Program-made: the position numbers and the translations under genes
Notes under the pieces: generated by a model
What the model was told of the DNA's origin: nothing
Database searches by the model: none
Seen by the model: only the letters and a program-made list of their open reading frames with translations
From: Clostridia bacterium
GTDB lineage: Bacteria > Bacillota > Clostridia > Oscillospirales > CAG-272
DNA: 9,321 nucleotides
NCBI GenBank assembly: GCA_017466495.1
Contig: JAFTUB010000217.1
Coordinates: 1 to 9,321 of the forward strand
Reading direction: 5' to 3'
Shown: positions 1-6,747 of the stretch, piece after piece
How the letters are laid out: each line of letters opens with the position of its first letter
Position numbering within the stretch: the stretch's first letter is position 1

Positions 1-20
1 AACAGCAGAGATCTGCGGTT
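1..20 (-). terminator. Possible hairpin after the PHP gene, at the window edge
   Basis: Positions 1-9 (aacagcaga) and 12-20 (tctgcggtt) are inverted repeats with one mismatch at position 4. They lie 11 bases past the stop codon of the leftward PHP gene. Read on the minus strand this could be the stem of an intrinsic terminator, but any U-tract would lie outside the window and the two-base centre would have to open to form a real loop. It may equally be chance. Confidence 0.2.
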
Positions 21-31
21 TGTGTTTGTAT

Positions 32-1000
32 TCAGAGTCGGTACGCCTTGGAAACGGCGCTACGCCCTTCATTGTCGGTGAGGGTGACCACCACGAAATC
101 CATACCCTCCTGCAGAGGGAAGACTGCGTCGGTGAAGCTTCCGTTACGGCTCCACTGGTTGTGGAAACGGCGAACATTGCCGGCCACCGAAATGCACCGT
201 ACGGGCGAGCAGGTTACGTGAAGCATACCGTCCTCAATATAAAGCTCTTCAAAGCGAGGGCCCATGGAGCCGTAGAAATCCCCCTGTTCTAGGGCCTTGA
301 TTACGGCAGCGTAACTTAACTCAGGTGCCTTCACCTCGATCCAGCCGCCGAAGGAGAAGTCCCAGGGCTGGAGATTGCCCAAACTGCGCGGACGGGATCC
401 CACCAGATTGTGGTTGTCGTCGGCCATGATGCCGAAGAGATTCTCTCCCTGGCGGATCTTGGAGAGGTAAGCGGAAAGGTTGAATTCTTCGATCCCCAGC
501 ACCTCGCTGAAGTGGTTGAAGACCTCCATTGCCCACATCCCGCGGTAGGCCAGAACGTCGGCCTCATTGTCCAGCGACCAGCGCATATGGTTGAGGACGG
601 TGAGAAAGCCGGCCTCGTTGCCCCGGCGAATGTTTTCGTTGATTGAGGCGGTGAAGGTATCATCGACGGTGCCCACGGGGCAGTTGGGGAAGGCCAACAG
701 TTGGGGCATTTCCCGGATGTCGGGAGAGCGGGCAATCATCCCGAGATGGACGGTGCGGTTCTCGGGAATATAGTCGGCATGATTGTATTCAAAGGCGTTG
801 AGCACCAGAAAATCGTCCCGGCAAAGAGAACTGCGATCAAGGAAGAGATTATGATCGGTGATGGCGAGGATGGAATAACCGTGGGCACGGTAGCCCTCGA
901 CCAGCTCCTCGGGGGTAAAATGCCCGTCCGAGTCGGTGCTGTGGCTGTGGAGATTGGCGCGGTAAAACAGCCCTTCCCGGGGAAGAAGATAGCGGATCAT
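32..1000 (-). CDS. PHP-domain metal-dependent phosphoesterase
   Basis: A 322-residue cytoplasmic protein of the PHP (polymerase and histidinol phosphatase) superfamily, whose members hydrolyse phosphoesters with two or three bound metals. Seen: HSH at residues 18-20, D25, TDH at 48-50, E71, H138, H163 and D195-x-H197, which match the usual order of PHP metal ligands (HxH, TDH, E, H, DxH). The C-terminal third (about 225-322) follows the metal core and looks beta-rich; I do not recognise it as a known domain. The frame is open further upstream to 1087. I chose ATG 998-1000 because AAAGGA lies about 8 bases before it on the minus strand and the sequence before it carries the promoter. By family analogy the substrate could be a sugar phosphate, a nucleotide (3',5'-bisphosphate or 5'-NMP) or a histidinol-phosphate-like compound; the sequence does not decide. 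It is transcribed away from the rpiR operon and has no signal peptide. The fold is secure, the substrate unknown. Confidence 0.85.
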   Translation of the reverse strand: MIRYLLPREGLFYRANLHSHSTDSDGHFTPEELVEGYRAHGYSILAITDHNLFLDRSSLCRDDFLVLNAFEYNHADYIPENRTVHLGMIARSPDIREMPQLLAFPNCPVGTVDDTFTASINENIRRGNEAGFLTVLNHMRWSLDNEADVLAYRGMWAMEVFNHFSEVLGIEEFNLSAYLSKIRQGENLFGIMADDNHNLVGSRPRSLGNLQPWDFSFGGWIEVKAPELSYAAVIKALEQGDFYGSMGPRFEELYIEDGMLHVTCSPVRCISVAGNVRRFHNQWSRNGSFTDAVFPLQEGMDFVVVTLTDNEGRSAVSKAYRL

Positions 1001-1031
1001 GGCGATATCCTTTCGTGAGTAATCTTCTTTG

Positions 1032-1060
1032 ATTATACGCGAAAGCCATGCGTTTGTCAA
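1032..1060 (-). promoter_or_regulatory. Consensus sigma-A promoter of the PHP gene
   Basis: On the minus strand TTGACA (complement of 1055-1060) and TATAAT (complement of 1032-1037) are separated by exactly 17 bases (1038-1054). All twelve hexamer positions match consensus. The predicted start is near 1025, giving a leader of about 25 bases before the ATG at 1000. Such a promoter should be strong unless repressed. Confidence 0.85.
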
Positions 1061-1101
1061 GAGCAAGGGGGCGGTTTTGGGGGACAAATCGGTGAAATCC
1101 C

Positions 1102-1130
1102 TTGACTTTTGTGTGCCTGTGCGATATAAT
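1102..1130 (+). promoter_or_regulatory. Sigma-A promoter of the rpiR-cmk-ispH operon
   Basis: TTGACT (1102-1107) and TATAAT (1125-1130) are separated by 17 bases, eleven of twelve positions matching consensus. The predicted start is near 1137, leaving a leader of about 65 bases before the regulator's ATG at 1203. It points away from the PHP-gene promoter; the two -35 boxes are 41 bases apart (1061-1101). Confidence 0.85.
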
Positions 1131-1202
1131 AATTGTGTATGTGCCTTGGTAAATTTAATCCGTGCCGATACACCGGATACGGAGAAAAAGCAGGTGAAAA
1201 CG

Positions 1203-2069
1203 ATGGCGAAACAGAATCTTTTGACAATGATCCAAACGCGGATGTCCGAATTTTCAAAGGGACAGAAGCAGCTCGCGAATTATATCCTTTCCCATTACGA
1301 AAAAGCAGCATATATGACTGCTTCCAAGCTGGGAGGGCTGGTGGGCGTATCCGAGTCTACAGTGGTCCGCTTTGCCATTGAGTTGGGGTTTGATGGCTAT
1401 CCCGAGCTCCAGCGCGCTCTGCAGGAGCTGATCCGTACCAAACTGACCTCCTTCCAGCGCATTGAGGTAGCCAGCAATCTGATCGGTGACGGGGACATCC
1501 TGGAAAAGGTGCTGATGTCGGATGCTGAGCGCATCCGTCACACCCTGGATCTGGTGGACCGCAATGTCTTCAATGCGGCTATCGATAAGATCCTCTCGGC
1601 ACGGCGCATCTATATCATCGGTGTTCGTTCTGCCGCGTCCCTTGCGTCCTTCCTGAGTCAGAATTTCCAGATGATTTTTGACAACGTAGAGTTTGTGCAG
1701 ACCACTTCGGGCAGTGAGATGTTCGAGCGCATTATGCGCATCGGCAAGGAAGACGTGATGATCGCCATCAGCTTCCCCCGCTACTCCAAGCGTACCATCA
1801 ACGCCGTGGAATACGCCCGGGAGACGGGAGCCAACGTCATTGCCATTACCGACAGCGAATTCTCCCCCATTGCCCAGTACGCGGACGAGCTTCTCACCGC
1901 ACAGAGCGATATGGTCTCCTTTGTGGATTCCCTGGTGGCGCCGCTGAGCCTGATCAATGCCATGATCGCCGCCGTTTCCATGAAGCGGCAGGAGGAGCTG
2001 AATGTTCTCTTCCGCCGTCTGGAGAGCATTTGGGACGAATACGATGTCTACGATAAAGCCCATGGATGA
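1203..2069 (+). CDS. MurR/RpiR-family transcriptional regulator
   Basis: A 288-residue DNA-binding regulator. Residues 1-77 form the RpiR-type helix-turn-helix domain, with the recognition region near LGGLVGVSESTVVRFAIELG (43-62). Residues about 123-250 form a SIS (sugar isomerase) domain, seen in RRIYIIGVRSAASLASFLSQ (134-153) and in the IAISFPRYSKRTINA stretch (188-202). In this family the SIS domain binds a phosphosugar or amino-sugar phosphate and controls operator binding. The length is typical (about 280). The frame is open upstream to 1029, but that includes the promoter; ATG 1203 has AGGTGA five bases before it. It is first in an operon with a flavoprotein, cmk, a plsC-like gene and ispH-S1, and the flavoprotein start lies inside its 3' end. 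Autoregulation, and control of the divergent PHP gene, are possible but not shown. The ligand is unknown; nagB about 5.6 kb downstream makes an amino-sugar phosphate one candidate. Confidence 0.9.
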   Translation: MAKQNLLTMIQTRMSEFSKGQKQLANYILSHYEKAAYMTASKLGGLVGVSESTVVRFAIELGFDGYPELQRALQELIRTKLTSFQRIEVASNLIGDGDILEKVLMSDAERIRHTLDLVDRNVFNAAIDKILSARRIYIIGVRSAASLASFLSQNFQMIFDNVEFVQTTSGSEMFERIMRIGKEDVMIAISFPRYSKRTINAVEYARETGANVIAITDSEFSPIAQYADELLTAQSDMVSFVDSLVAPLSLINAMIAAVSMKRQEELNVLFRRLESIWDEYDVYDKAHG

Positions 2070-3309
2070 TCTTCGCAGAGTGGCCGTGGTGGGAGGCGGT
2101 GCTGCCGGTATGATGGCCGCTGCCGTGGCTGCCCGCAACGGCGCCGAAGTCACCCTGTTTGAGCGCAACGAAGGCCGTCTCGGCCGCAAGCTGCGGATTA
2201 CGGGAAAGGGAAGATGCAATCTCACCAATGCCTGCACCACCGAAGAATTTATGGAAGCCGTTCCCCGGAATGCCCGCTTCCTCTATGCTGCCCTGGCCCG
2301 TTTCGGCCCGGAGGATACCATGGCTCATTTTGAAGGCCTTGGCGTTCCCCTCAAGGTGGAGCGCGGCCGCCGCGTCTTCCCTGTTTCGGACAAGGCTGCC
2401 GATATCGTGGCAGCCCTTGCTGCCGATCTGCGGCAGTGCGGCGTGCAGACGGTTTATCGCCGTGTTACCGGGCTTTGCACCGAGGACGGACGGGGGACCG
2501 GTGTCCGGTGCGGCGATGAGATTTATGCTTTTGATGCCGTGATCCTCTGTACAGGAGGGATGTCCTATCCTCTTACCGGATCGGACGGGGACGGTTACCG
2601 CTTTGCCCGCTCGGCAGGGCATACCGTTACCCCGCTGACCCCCTCCCTTGTGCCCATCGTGGCCGATGATCGTGTCTGCGCACAGCTTCAGGGACTTTCT
2701 CTGAAAAATGTTGCCCTGCGTATCGTTGCCGAGGGGAGCGGGAAAACTGTATACGAGGACTTCGGGGAGATGATGTTTACCCACTTCGGTCTCACCGGGC
2801 CTATGGTGCTCTCCGCATCTGCCCATATCCGGGATATCACACCCGGTAAATATACCGCACAGATCGACCTCAAGCCGGCGCTGGATGCCAAACAGCTGGA
2901 CGCGCGGCTCCTGGCCGATTTCGCCAAATACGCCAACCGGGATTTCCTCAATGCCCTGGGGGATCTTCTCCCGCAGAAGCTGATTCCCGTGGCGGTGGCC
3001 CGCTCGGGGATTGATCCCCGCAAAAAGGTGAATCTGATCACCCGCGAAGAACGGCTTGCCTTCGGCAGTCTGCTCAAGAGCTTTTCGGTTCCCCTCCGGT
3101 GTTTCCGCCCCATCGATGAAGCCATTATCACCGCAGGAGGCGTTACCCTGAAAGAAATCGACCCCGGCACCATGAAATCCAAGCTGACCGACGGGCTCTA
3201 TTTCGCCGGTGAGCTGTTGGATCTGGATGCCTATACCGGCGGCTACAATCTGCAGATCGCCTTCTCCACCGCAGTCCTTGCGGGAGAGCATGCCGCGTGG
3301 GGCGACTGA
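2044..3309 (+). CDS. HI0933/YhiN-like FAD-dependent oxidoreductase (BaiN/aminoacetone oxidase type)
   Basis: A 421-residue flavoprotein of the HI0933/YhiN family (Pfam HI0933_like), often labelled NAD(P)/FAD-dependent oxidoreductase or aminoacetone oxidase family; the physiological substrate is mostly unknown. Seen: dinucleotide-binding GGGAAG (17-22), the acidic residue ending the second strand (E40), the family hallmark GRKLRITGKGRCNLTN (47-62), a central ILCTGGMSYPLTGSDGDGY stretch, GLTGPMVLSAS, and the C-terminal FAD contact GELLDLDAYTGGYNLQIAFS. The start is ambiguous. ATG 2044 (weak GGGA, 8 bases upstream) overlaps the regulator by 26 bases. ATG 2062 has no SD but sits close to the Rossmann strand. 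ATG 2002 has a strong AGGAGG but needs a 68-base overlap. I took 2044 as a compromise. It is translationally coupled to the regulator, and cmk follows after 30 bases. No membrane segments or signal peptide are seen. Confidence 0.85.
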   Translation: MSTIKPMDDLRRVAVVGGGAAGMMAAAVAARNGAEVTLFERNEGRLGRKLRITGKGRCNLTNACTTEEFMEAVPRNARFLYAALARFGPEDTMAHFEGLGVPLKVERGRRVFPVSDKAADIVAALAADLRQCGVQTVYRRVTGLCTEDGRGTGVRCGDEIYAFDAVILCTGGMSYPLTGSDGDGYRFARSAGHTVTPLTPSLVPIVADDRVCAQLQGLSLKNVALRIVAEGSGKTVYEDFGEMMFTHFGLTGPMVLSASAHIRDITPGKYTAQIDLKPALDAKQLDARLLADFAKYANRDFLNALGDLLPQKLIPVAVARSGIDPRKKVNLITREERLAFGSLLKSFSVPLRCFRPIDEAIITAGGVTLKEIDPGTMKSKLTDGLYFAGELLDLDAYTGGYNLQIAFSTAVLAGEHAAWGD

Positions 3310-3339
3310 TGCCGCAGATCAAAGAAAGGATGCTTTGCT

Positions 3340-4023
3340 ATGCTGAATATTGCCATTGACGGGCCCGGTGGTGCAGGGAAGAGTACCATTGCCCGTGCCG
3401 TTGCCGCTGCCCTGGGAATCGTTTATGTGGATACCGGTGCCCTCTATCGCACCATTGGCCTTTACGTGCGCCGACACGATACCGACCCCACCGATGAAGC
3501 CGCGGTTGCCGCGCTTTTGCCCGGGATCTCCCTGGAGATCAAGTACGAAGAGGGCAGCCAGCAGGTCTACCTCAACGGTGAGCGGGTGGGAGATGCCATC
3601 CGTACCCCTGAGATGTCCCATTACGCCTCGGCGGTCTCTGTTCATCCCACTGTCCGCACCTTCCTGCTGGATACCCAGCGGGAGATCGCCCGCCGCACTG
3701 CCGTGATTATGGATGGCCGGGATATCGGAACAGTGATCCTTCCCGATGCCCAGGTGAAGATTTTCCTCACCGCCTCACCCGAGTGCCGCGCCCAGCGCCG
3801 CTACCTTGAACTTTGCCAGAAGGGGATCGCCACCACCTTTGAAGAGGTGTTGGCCGAGATGAATGCCCGTGATGCACGGGACAGCGGCCGCGCCGTTGCC
3901 CCCGCCGTTGCTGCTGAGGATGCTGTCCTCTTTGACAACACCGGAATGGATCTGGAGCAGAGCGTGGCATATGTGCTGGATCTGGTCGAGAAAAAGACCG
4001 GCATCACCTCGCCGAGAGGTTAA
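3340..4023 (+). CDS. cmk: Cytidylate kinase (CMP/dCMP kinase)
   Basis: A 227-residue (d)CMP kinase, the usual bacterial length. It transfers phosphate from ATP to CMP or dCMP in cytoplasmic pyrimidine salvage and recycling. Seen: P-loop GPGGAGKST (8-16); VDTGALYR (30-37), matching the CMP-contacting region; an NMP-binding insert at about 40-100; DGRDIGTVILPDA (125-137), the family signature with the nucleotide-contacting R/D pair; and the lid region with NARDARDSGR (175-184). ATG 3340 has GAAAGGA nine bases before it, 30 bases after the flavoprotein stop. The next gene begins four bases past this stop. The cmk-plsC-ispH-S1 order is common in Clostridia. In Proteobacteria cmk is followed by rpsA, so the S1 part of the downstream fusion keeps that old cmk-S1 linkage (inference). 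Confidence 0.97.
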   Translation: MLNIAIDGPGGAGKSTIARAVAAALGIVYVDTGALYRTIGLYVRRHDTDPTDEAAVAALLPGISLEIKYEEGSQQVYLNGERVGDAIRTPEMSHYASAVSVHPTVRTFLLDTQREIARRTAVIMDGRDIGTVILPDAQVKIFLTASPECRAQRRYLELCQKGIATTFEEVLAEMNARDARDSGRAVAPAVAAEDAVLFDNTGMDLEQSVAYVLDLVEKKTGITSPRG

Positions 4024-4027
4024 GGCT

Positions 4028-4651
4028 ATGGCAAAAGAAAAGAAAAATTTCTACGAAAAGGCCCATGCCCTGCTGGCCAAGCTGGTGCTCCGCCTTTTCC
4101 GTGTCCGCGTGTTCGGTCGGGAAAATCTCCCCGCCGAGGGCGGTTACTTATACTGCTCCAACCATATTTGCCTGCTTGACCCGGTTCTGATCGCTGCCGC
4201 TGCCATTACCCAGGTGCATTTCATGGCCAAAAAGGAACTATTTAAGATTCCCCTGCTGTCCTCGCTGATCCGCATTTTGGGGGCTTATCCCATTGACCGC
4301 AGCGGTACCGATGTGGGGGCGGTGCGGCGCTCCATCGAGCTGCTCAAGGAAAAAAAGAGCATCGGTGTCTTCATTCAGGGGCACCGTCAGAAGGGGACTC
4401 CCCTGCGTGAGACCAAGCCCAAGAACGGAGTTGCCCTGATTGCGCAGCGTGCCGGTGCACCCATTATCCCTGTCTGCATCAAAATGAAAAAAGATCGTTA
4501 TGTCCTCTTCCGGCGTGTGAATATCATCTTCGGTTCTCCCATGGTCTGCGGAGCCGATGCCGAAGAAGGACAGAACAAGGGCGAGTACGCACAGATCGCG
4601 GGACGGGTTTTTGCCGAAATCTGCCGATTGGAGGAAGGTTTCAATGGCTGA
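4028..4651 (+). CDS. plsC: PlsC-like 1-acyl-glycerol-3-phosphate acyltransferase
   Basis: A 207-residue lysophospholipid acyltransferase (LPLAT/PlsC fold) that should acylate 1-acyl-glycerol-3-phosphate to phosphatidic acid at the inner membrane face. Seen: motif I NHICLLD (45-51, the HX4D catalytic pair H46 and D51); motif II MAKKELFKIPLL (66-77) followed by GAYPIDR; motif III as FIQGHR (115-120) where the family usually has FPEGTR; motif IV IPVCIK (147-152). Charged N-terminal residues precede a short hydrophobic amphipathic stretch (13-24), which suggests peripheral membrane contact. ATG 4028 has GAGAGG eight bases upstream, inside the end of cmk; the frame is open upstream to 3863 but that part overlaps cmk. 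The stop overlaps the ispH start as ATGGCTGA. The Pro-to-Ile and Glu-to-Gln changes in motif III leave the exact acceptor less certain. Confidence 0.9.
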   Translation: MAKEKKNFYEKAHALLAKLVLRLFRVRVFGRENLPAEGGYLYCSNHICLLDPVLIAAAAITQVHFMAKKELFKIPLLSSLIRILGAYPIDRSGTDVGAVRRSIELLKEKKSIGVFIQGHRQKGTPLRETKPKNGVALIAQRAGAPIIPVCIKMKKDRYVLFRRVNIIFGSPMVCGADAEEGQNKGEYAQIAGRVFAEICRLEEGFNG

Positions 4652-6671
4652 AGCAAGAATCCGAATTGCCCAAAATGCCGGCTTCTGCTTTGGCGTAAAA
4701 CGTGCTACCGACCGTCTGGCCACCCTGTTGGATGCTGCTGAACCGGGGGCGCGGATCTGCACCCTGGGTCAGCTGATCCACAATCGGATCTATCAGGAGA
4801 GCATCGAGGCCAGAGGCGTCACCGTGACCGATGCCGAAGAGGCGGCTGTCCTTGCCCGTGAGGCCGATGCCGAACATCCTGTGACGGTGCTGATCCGCGC
4901 CCACGGCATTGAGCGTGGAGTGGAAGAAAAGCTGCGCCGACTGTCGGAGGAAAATCCGCATTTTGAGGTGGAGGACTGCACCTGCCCCTATGTCAAGAAG
5001 GTGCAGCGCATTGCCGCCGAAAATTCGGGAGAGGGAAGCATATTTCTGCTGATCGGCGCCGAGGCGCACCCCGAAGTGGTGGGGATCATGAGCTATGTGC
5101 GGGGCGAAGGCAGGGTGTTTTCCGATGCGGCAGCTCTGGAATCGGCATTGTGCCGAAACGAGTTGGGCGATTTGTACAAAAAGAAGGTCGCAATTGCGGC
5201 ACAAACGACCCAGAAATTGTCGGAATGGAAAAAGTCTATCAAAATTCTCGAAAAGTACTGTACAAATCCAATTATTTTTGATACAATATGTAGTGTTACG
5301 GAAATTCGCCAGCAGGAGGCTGAAAAGCTTTCCCGCGTGTGCGACGGAATGGTGGTTATCGGCAGCAAACACAGCTCCAATACCTCCAAGCTGTACGAAA
5401 TTTGCCGTGCAAACTGCGCAGATACCCGCCTGGTGGAAACAGCGGATGAACTGCGCCAAATGAAGCAATTTCCGCCGTTTGCTCGGCTGGGAATAGCCGC
5501 AGGTGCTTCAACACCGGGCTGTATAATAGAGGAGGTATATAAAACCATGAGCGAAAATTTTGCACAAATGCTCGAAGAATCTCTCATCACTTTAAATACA
5601 GGAGACACCGTTAAAGGCATCGTAACTTCGGTTACGAACAGCGAGCTTCAGCTCGACCTGGGCGCCAAGGTCACCGGCATCATTGTTGCCGATCAGATCA
5701 CCGACGATCCTTCTGTAAAGCTGACCGAACAGTACAAGGTCGGCGACGAAATCGAAGCCTTCGTTATCCGCGTCAGCGATCTCGACGGTGTAGCAACCCT
5801 TTCCAAGAAGCGCGTGGATGCCAACAAGAGTTGGCAGGTTATCGTTGATGCGCTGACCAGTGAGGCAGTTCTTGAGGGTAAGGTTGTTGAGGCAGTAAAG
5901 GGCGGCGTCATTGCCCTGACCAACGCCAACCGCGTCTTCATCCCCGGCGCACACACCGGTATTCCCAAGGACGGCGACCTGACCACCCTCGTTGGCCAGA
6001 CCGTTCGCTTCAAGATCATCGAGATCAAGGACCGTCAGCATCGCGCTTACGGCTCCATGCGTGCCGTACTCCGTGAGGAGCGCAAGGCTCGCGAGGCTGC
6101 TTTCTGGGCAGAGATCGAGGAAGGCAAGCAGTACACCGGTGTTGTCAAGAGCATGACCACCTACGGTGCGTTTGTTGACCTCGGCGGCGTGGACGGTATG
6201 GTACATACCTCCGAGCTGTCCTGGGCACGCATCAAGTCCCCCGCAGATGTTGTTTCCATCGGTGATACCCTGACGGTTTACGTCAAGTCCTTCGATCCCG
6301 AGAAGAAGCGCATCTCCCTCGGCTACAAGACTGCCGAGACCAACCCCTGGTACATCTTCACCAACAAGTACGCCATCGGCGACGTTGCAACCGTTAAGAT
6401 TGTGAACATGATGCCCTTCGGCGCATTTGCTGAGATCGTTGAGGGTGTTGACGGTCTGATCCACATCTCCCAGATCGCCAAGGAGCGCATTGCGAAGCCC
6501 GCAGATGTGCTTTCCATCGGCCAGGAGGTTGATGTGAAGATCATCGACATCAACGAGGAGAAGCACACCGTAAGCCTGTCCATCCGCGCACTGCTGGAGG
6601 AGGCAGAGGCTGTTGAGGAGCCCGCTGCTGAGGCAGACGAGCTTGTCTACTCCGACGACGCACAGGCATAA
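4644..6671 (+). CDS. ispH: 4-hydroxy-3-methylbut-2-enyl diphosphate reductase fused to four S1 RNA-binding domains
   Basis: A 675-residue bifunctional protein. Residues 1-300 are IspH, the iron-sulfur enzyme that makes IPP and DMAPP from HMBPP in the last step of the MEP isoprenoid pathway. Cluster cysteines are C15 (GFCFG), C114 (CTCPYV) and C216 (DTICS); active-site residues H46 (LIHN), H87 (RAHG), H142/E144 (AHPEV), TTQ 188-190 and SSN 244-246 are all present. Residues about 318-388, 407-475, 494-562 and 577-647 are four S1 (OB-fold) domains like those of ribosomal protein S1; domains 3 and 4 show the clearest signatures (GAFVDLGGVDGMVHTSELSW and GAFAEIVEGVDGLIHISQIA). An acidic tail follows (651-675). 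The start ATG 4644 has GGAGG about 9 bases upstream and overlaps the plsC stop. Such fusions are known in Clostridia. Codon use changes near 5590: the S1 part has the strong bias of a highly expressed gene, while the end of IspH is AT-richer. A second start at 5547 is listed separately. Confidence 0.95.
   Translation: MAEARIRIAQNAGFCFGVKRATDRLATLLDAAEPGARICTLGQLIHNRIYQESIEARGVTVTDAEEAAVLAREADAEHPVTVLIRAHGIERGVEEKLRRLSEENPHFEVEDCTCPYVKKVQRIAAENSGEGSIFLLIGAEAHPEVVGIMSYVRGEGRVFSDAAALESALCRNELGDLYKKKVAIAAQTTQKLSEWKKSIKILEKYCTNPIIFDTICSVTEIRQQEAEKLSRVCDGMVVIGSKHSSNTSKLYEICRANCADTRLVETADELRQMKQFPPFARLGIAAGASTPGCIIEEVYKTMSENFAQMLEESLITLNTGDTVKGIVTSVTNSELQLDLGAKVTGIIVADQITDDPSVKLTEQYKVGDEIEAFVIRVSDLDGVATLSKKRVDANKSWQVIVDALTSEAVLEGKVVEAVKGGVIALTNANRVFIPGAHTGIPKDGDLTTLVGQTVRFKIIEIKDRQHRAYGSMRAVLREERKAREAAFWAEIEEGKQYTGVVKSMTTYGAFVDLGGVDGMVHTSELSWARIKSPADVVSIGDTLTVYVKSFDPEKKRISLGYKTAETNPWYIFTNKYAIGDVATVKIVNMMPFGAFAEIVEGVDGLIHISQIAKERIAKPADVLSIGQEVDVKIIDINEEKHTVSLSIRALLEEAEAVEEPAAEADELVYSDDAQA
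5259..5287 (+). promoter_or_regulatory. Possible internal promoter within ispH
   Basis: TGTACA (5259-5264, four of six matches to TTGACA) and TACAAT (5282-5287, five of six) are 17 bases apart, with an extended -10 TGA at 5279-5281. They lie in a locally AT-rich stretch of an otherwise GC-rich gene, about 260 bases upstream of the internal S1 start. If active it would give an mRNA for the S1 part alone. AT-rich coding sequence can make such matches by chance. Confidence 0.25.
5528..5549 (+). promoter_or_regulatory. Strong internal ribosome binding site and ATG for a free S1-domain protein
   Basis: AGAGGAGGT (5528-5536), a near-perfect match to the anti-SD sequence, lies ten bases before an in-frame ATG (5547-5549) at the IspH/S1 boundary. 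Translation from here would give a 374-residue protein beginning MSENFAQML and carrying all four S1 domains without IspH. The SD is encoded by the last IspH codons (IIEEV), including two consecutive ATA codons, uncommon in this window. It is stronger than the SD of the fusion's own start. Confidence 0.55.
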
Positions 6672-6690
6672 GTTGCCCCTGTCTTACTAA

Positions 6691-6728
6691 CGGGTCTGCC
6701 GCAATTGCGGCAGACCCGATTTTTTTTT
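6691..6728 (+). terminator. Intrinsic terminator of the rpiR-cmk-ispH operon
   Basis: A perfect 12-bp GC-rich stem (6691-6702 with 6707-6718) around an AATT loop is followed by one A and nine T residues (6720-6728). It begins 20 bases after the fusion's stop codon. No T-tract exists on the other side, so it acts rightward only. Confidence 0.95.
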
Positions 6729-6747
6729 GTAAAATTCCCCCAAGGGC

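Noticed and set aside
1067..1083. G-rich run between the divergent promoters, possible G-quadruplex
   Set aside because: Only two runs of five G and one of two are present; four runs of three or more are not available, so a stable quadruplex is unlikely.
1131..1202. Possible riboswitch or attenuator in the operon leader
   Set aside because: Only a weak CCGT/ACGG pairing is visible; there is no T-tract, no conserved aptamer pattern I recognise, and the leader is only about 65 bases.
1254..2240. Long open frame on the minus strand opposite the regulator
   Set aside because: Its product has no recognisable motifs and low-complexity composition, lacks a good SD, and mirrors the GC-rich third positions of the plus-strand gene. 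It is a shadow frame.
1954..3291. Long minus-strand open frame opposite the flavoprotein
   Set aside because: The plus-strand frame carries full FAD-family motifs; the opposite frame gives a Gly/His-rich product without a family or a start signal.
5522..5527. TATAAT just before the internal S1 start
   Set aside because: No -35 or extended -10 accompanies it, and a start about 7 bases downstream would fall inside the SD, so the RNA would lack a usable ribosome site.
5592..6566. Minus-strand open frame opposite the S1 domains
   Set aside because: It arises from strong codon bias in the S1 region; no promoter or SD supports it and the plus frame is certain.
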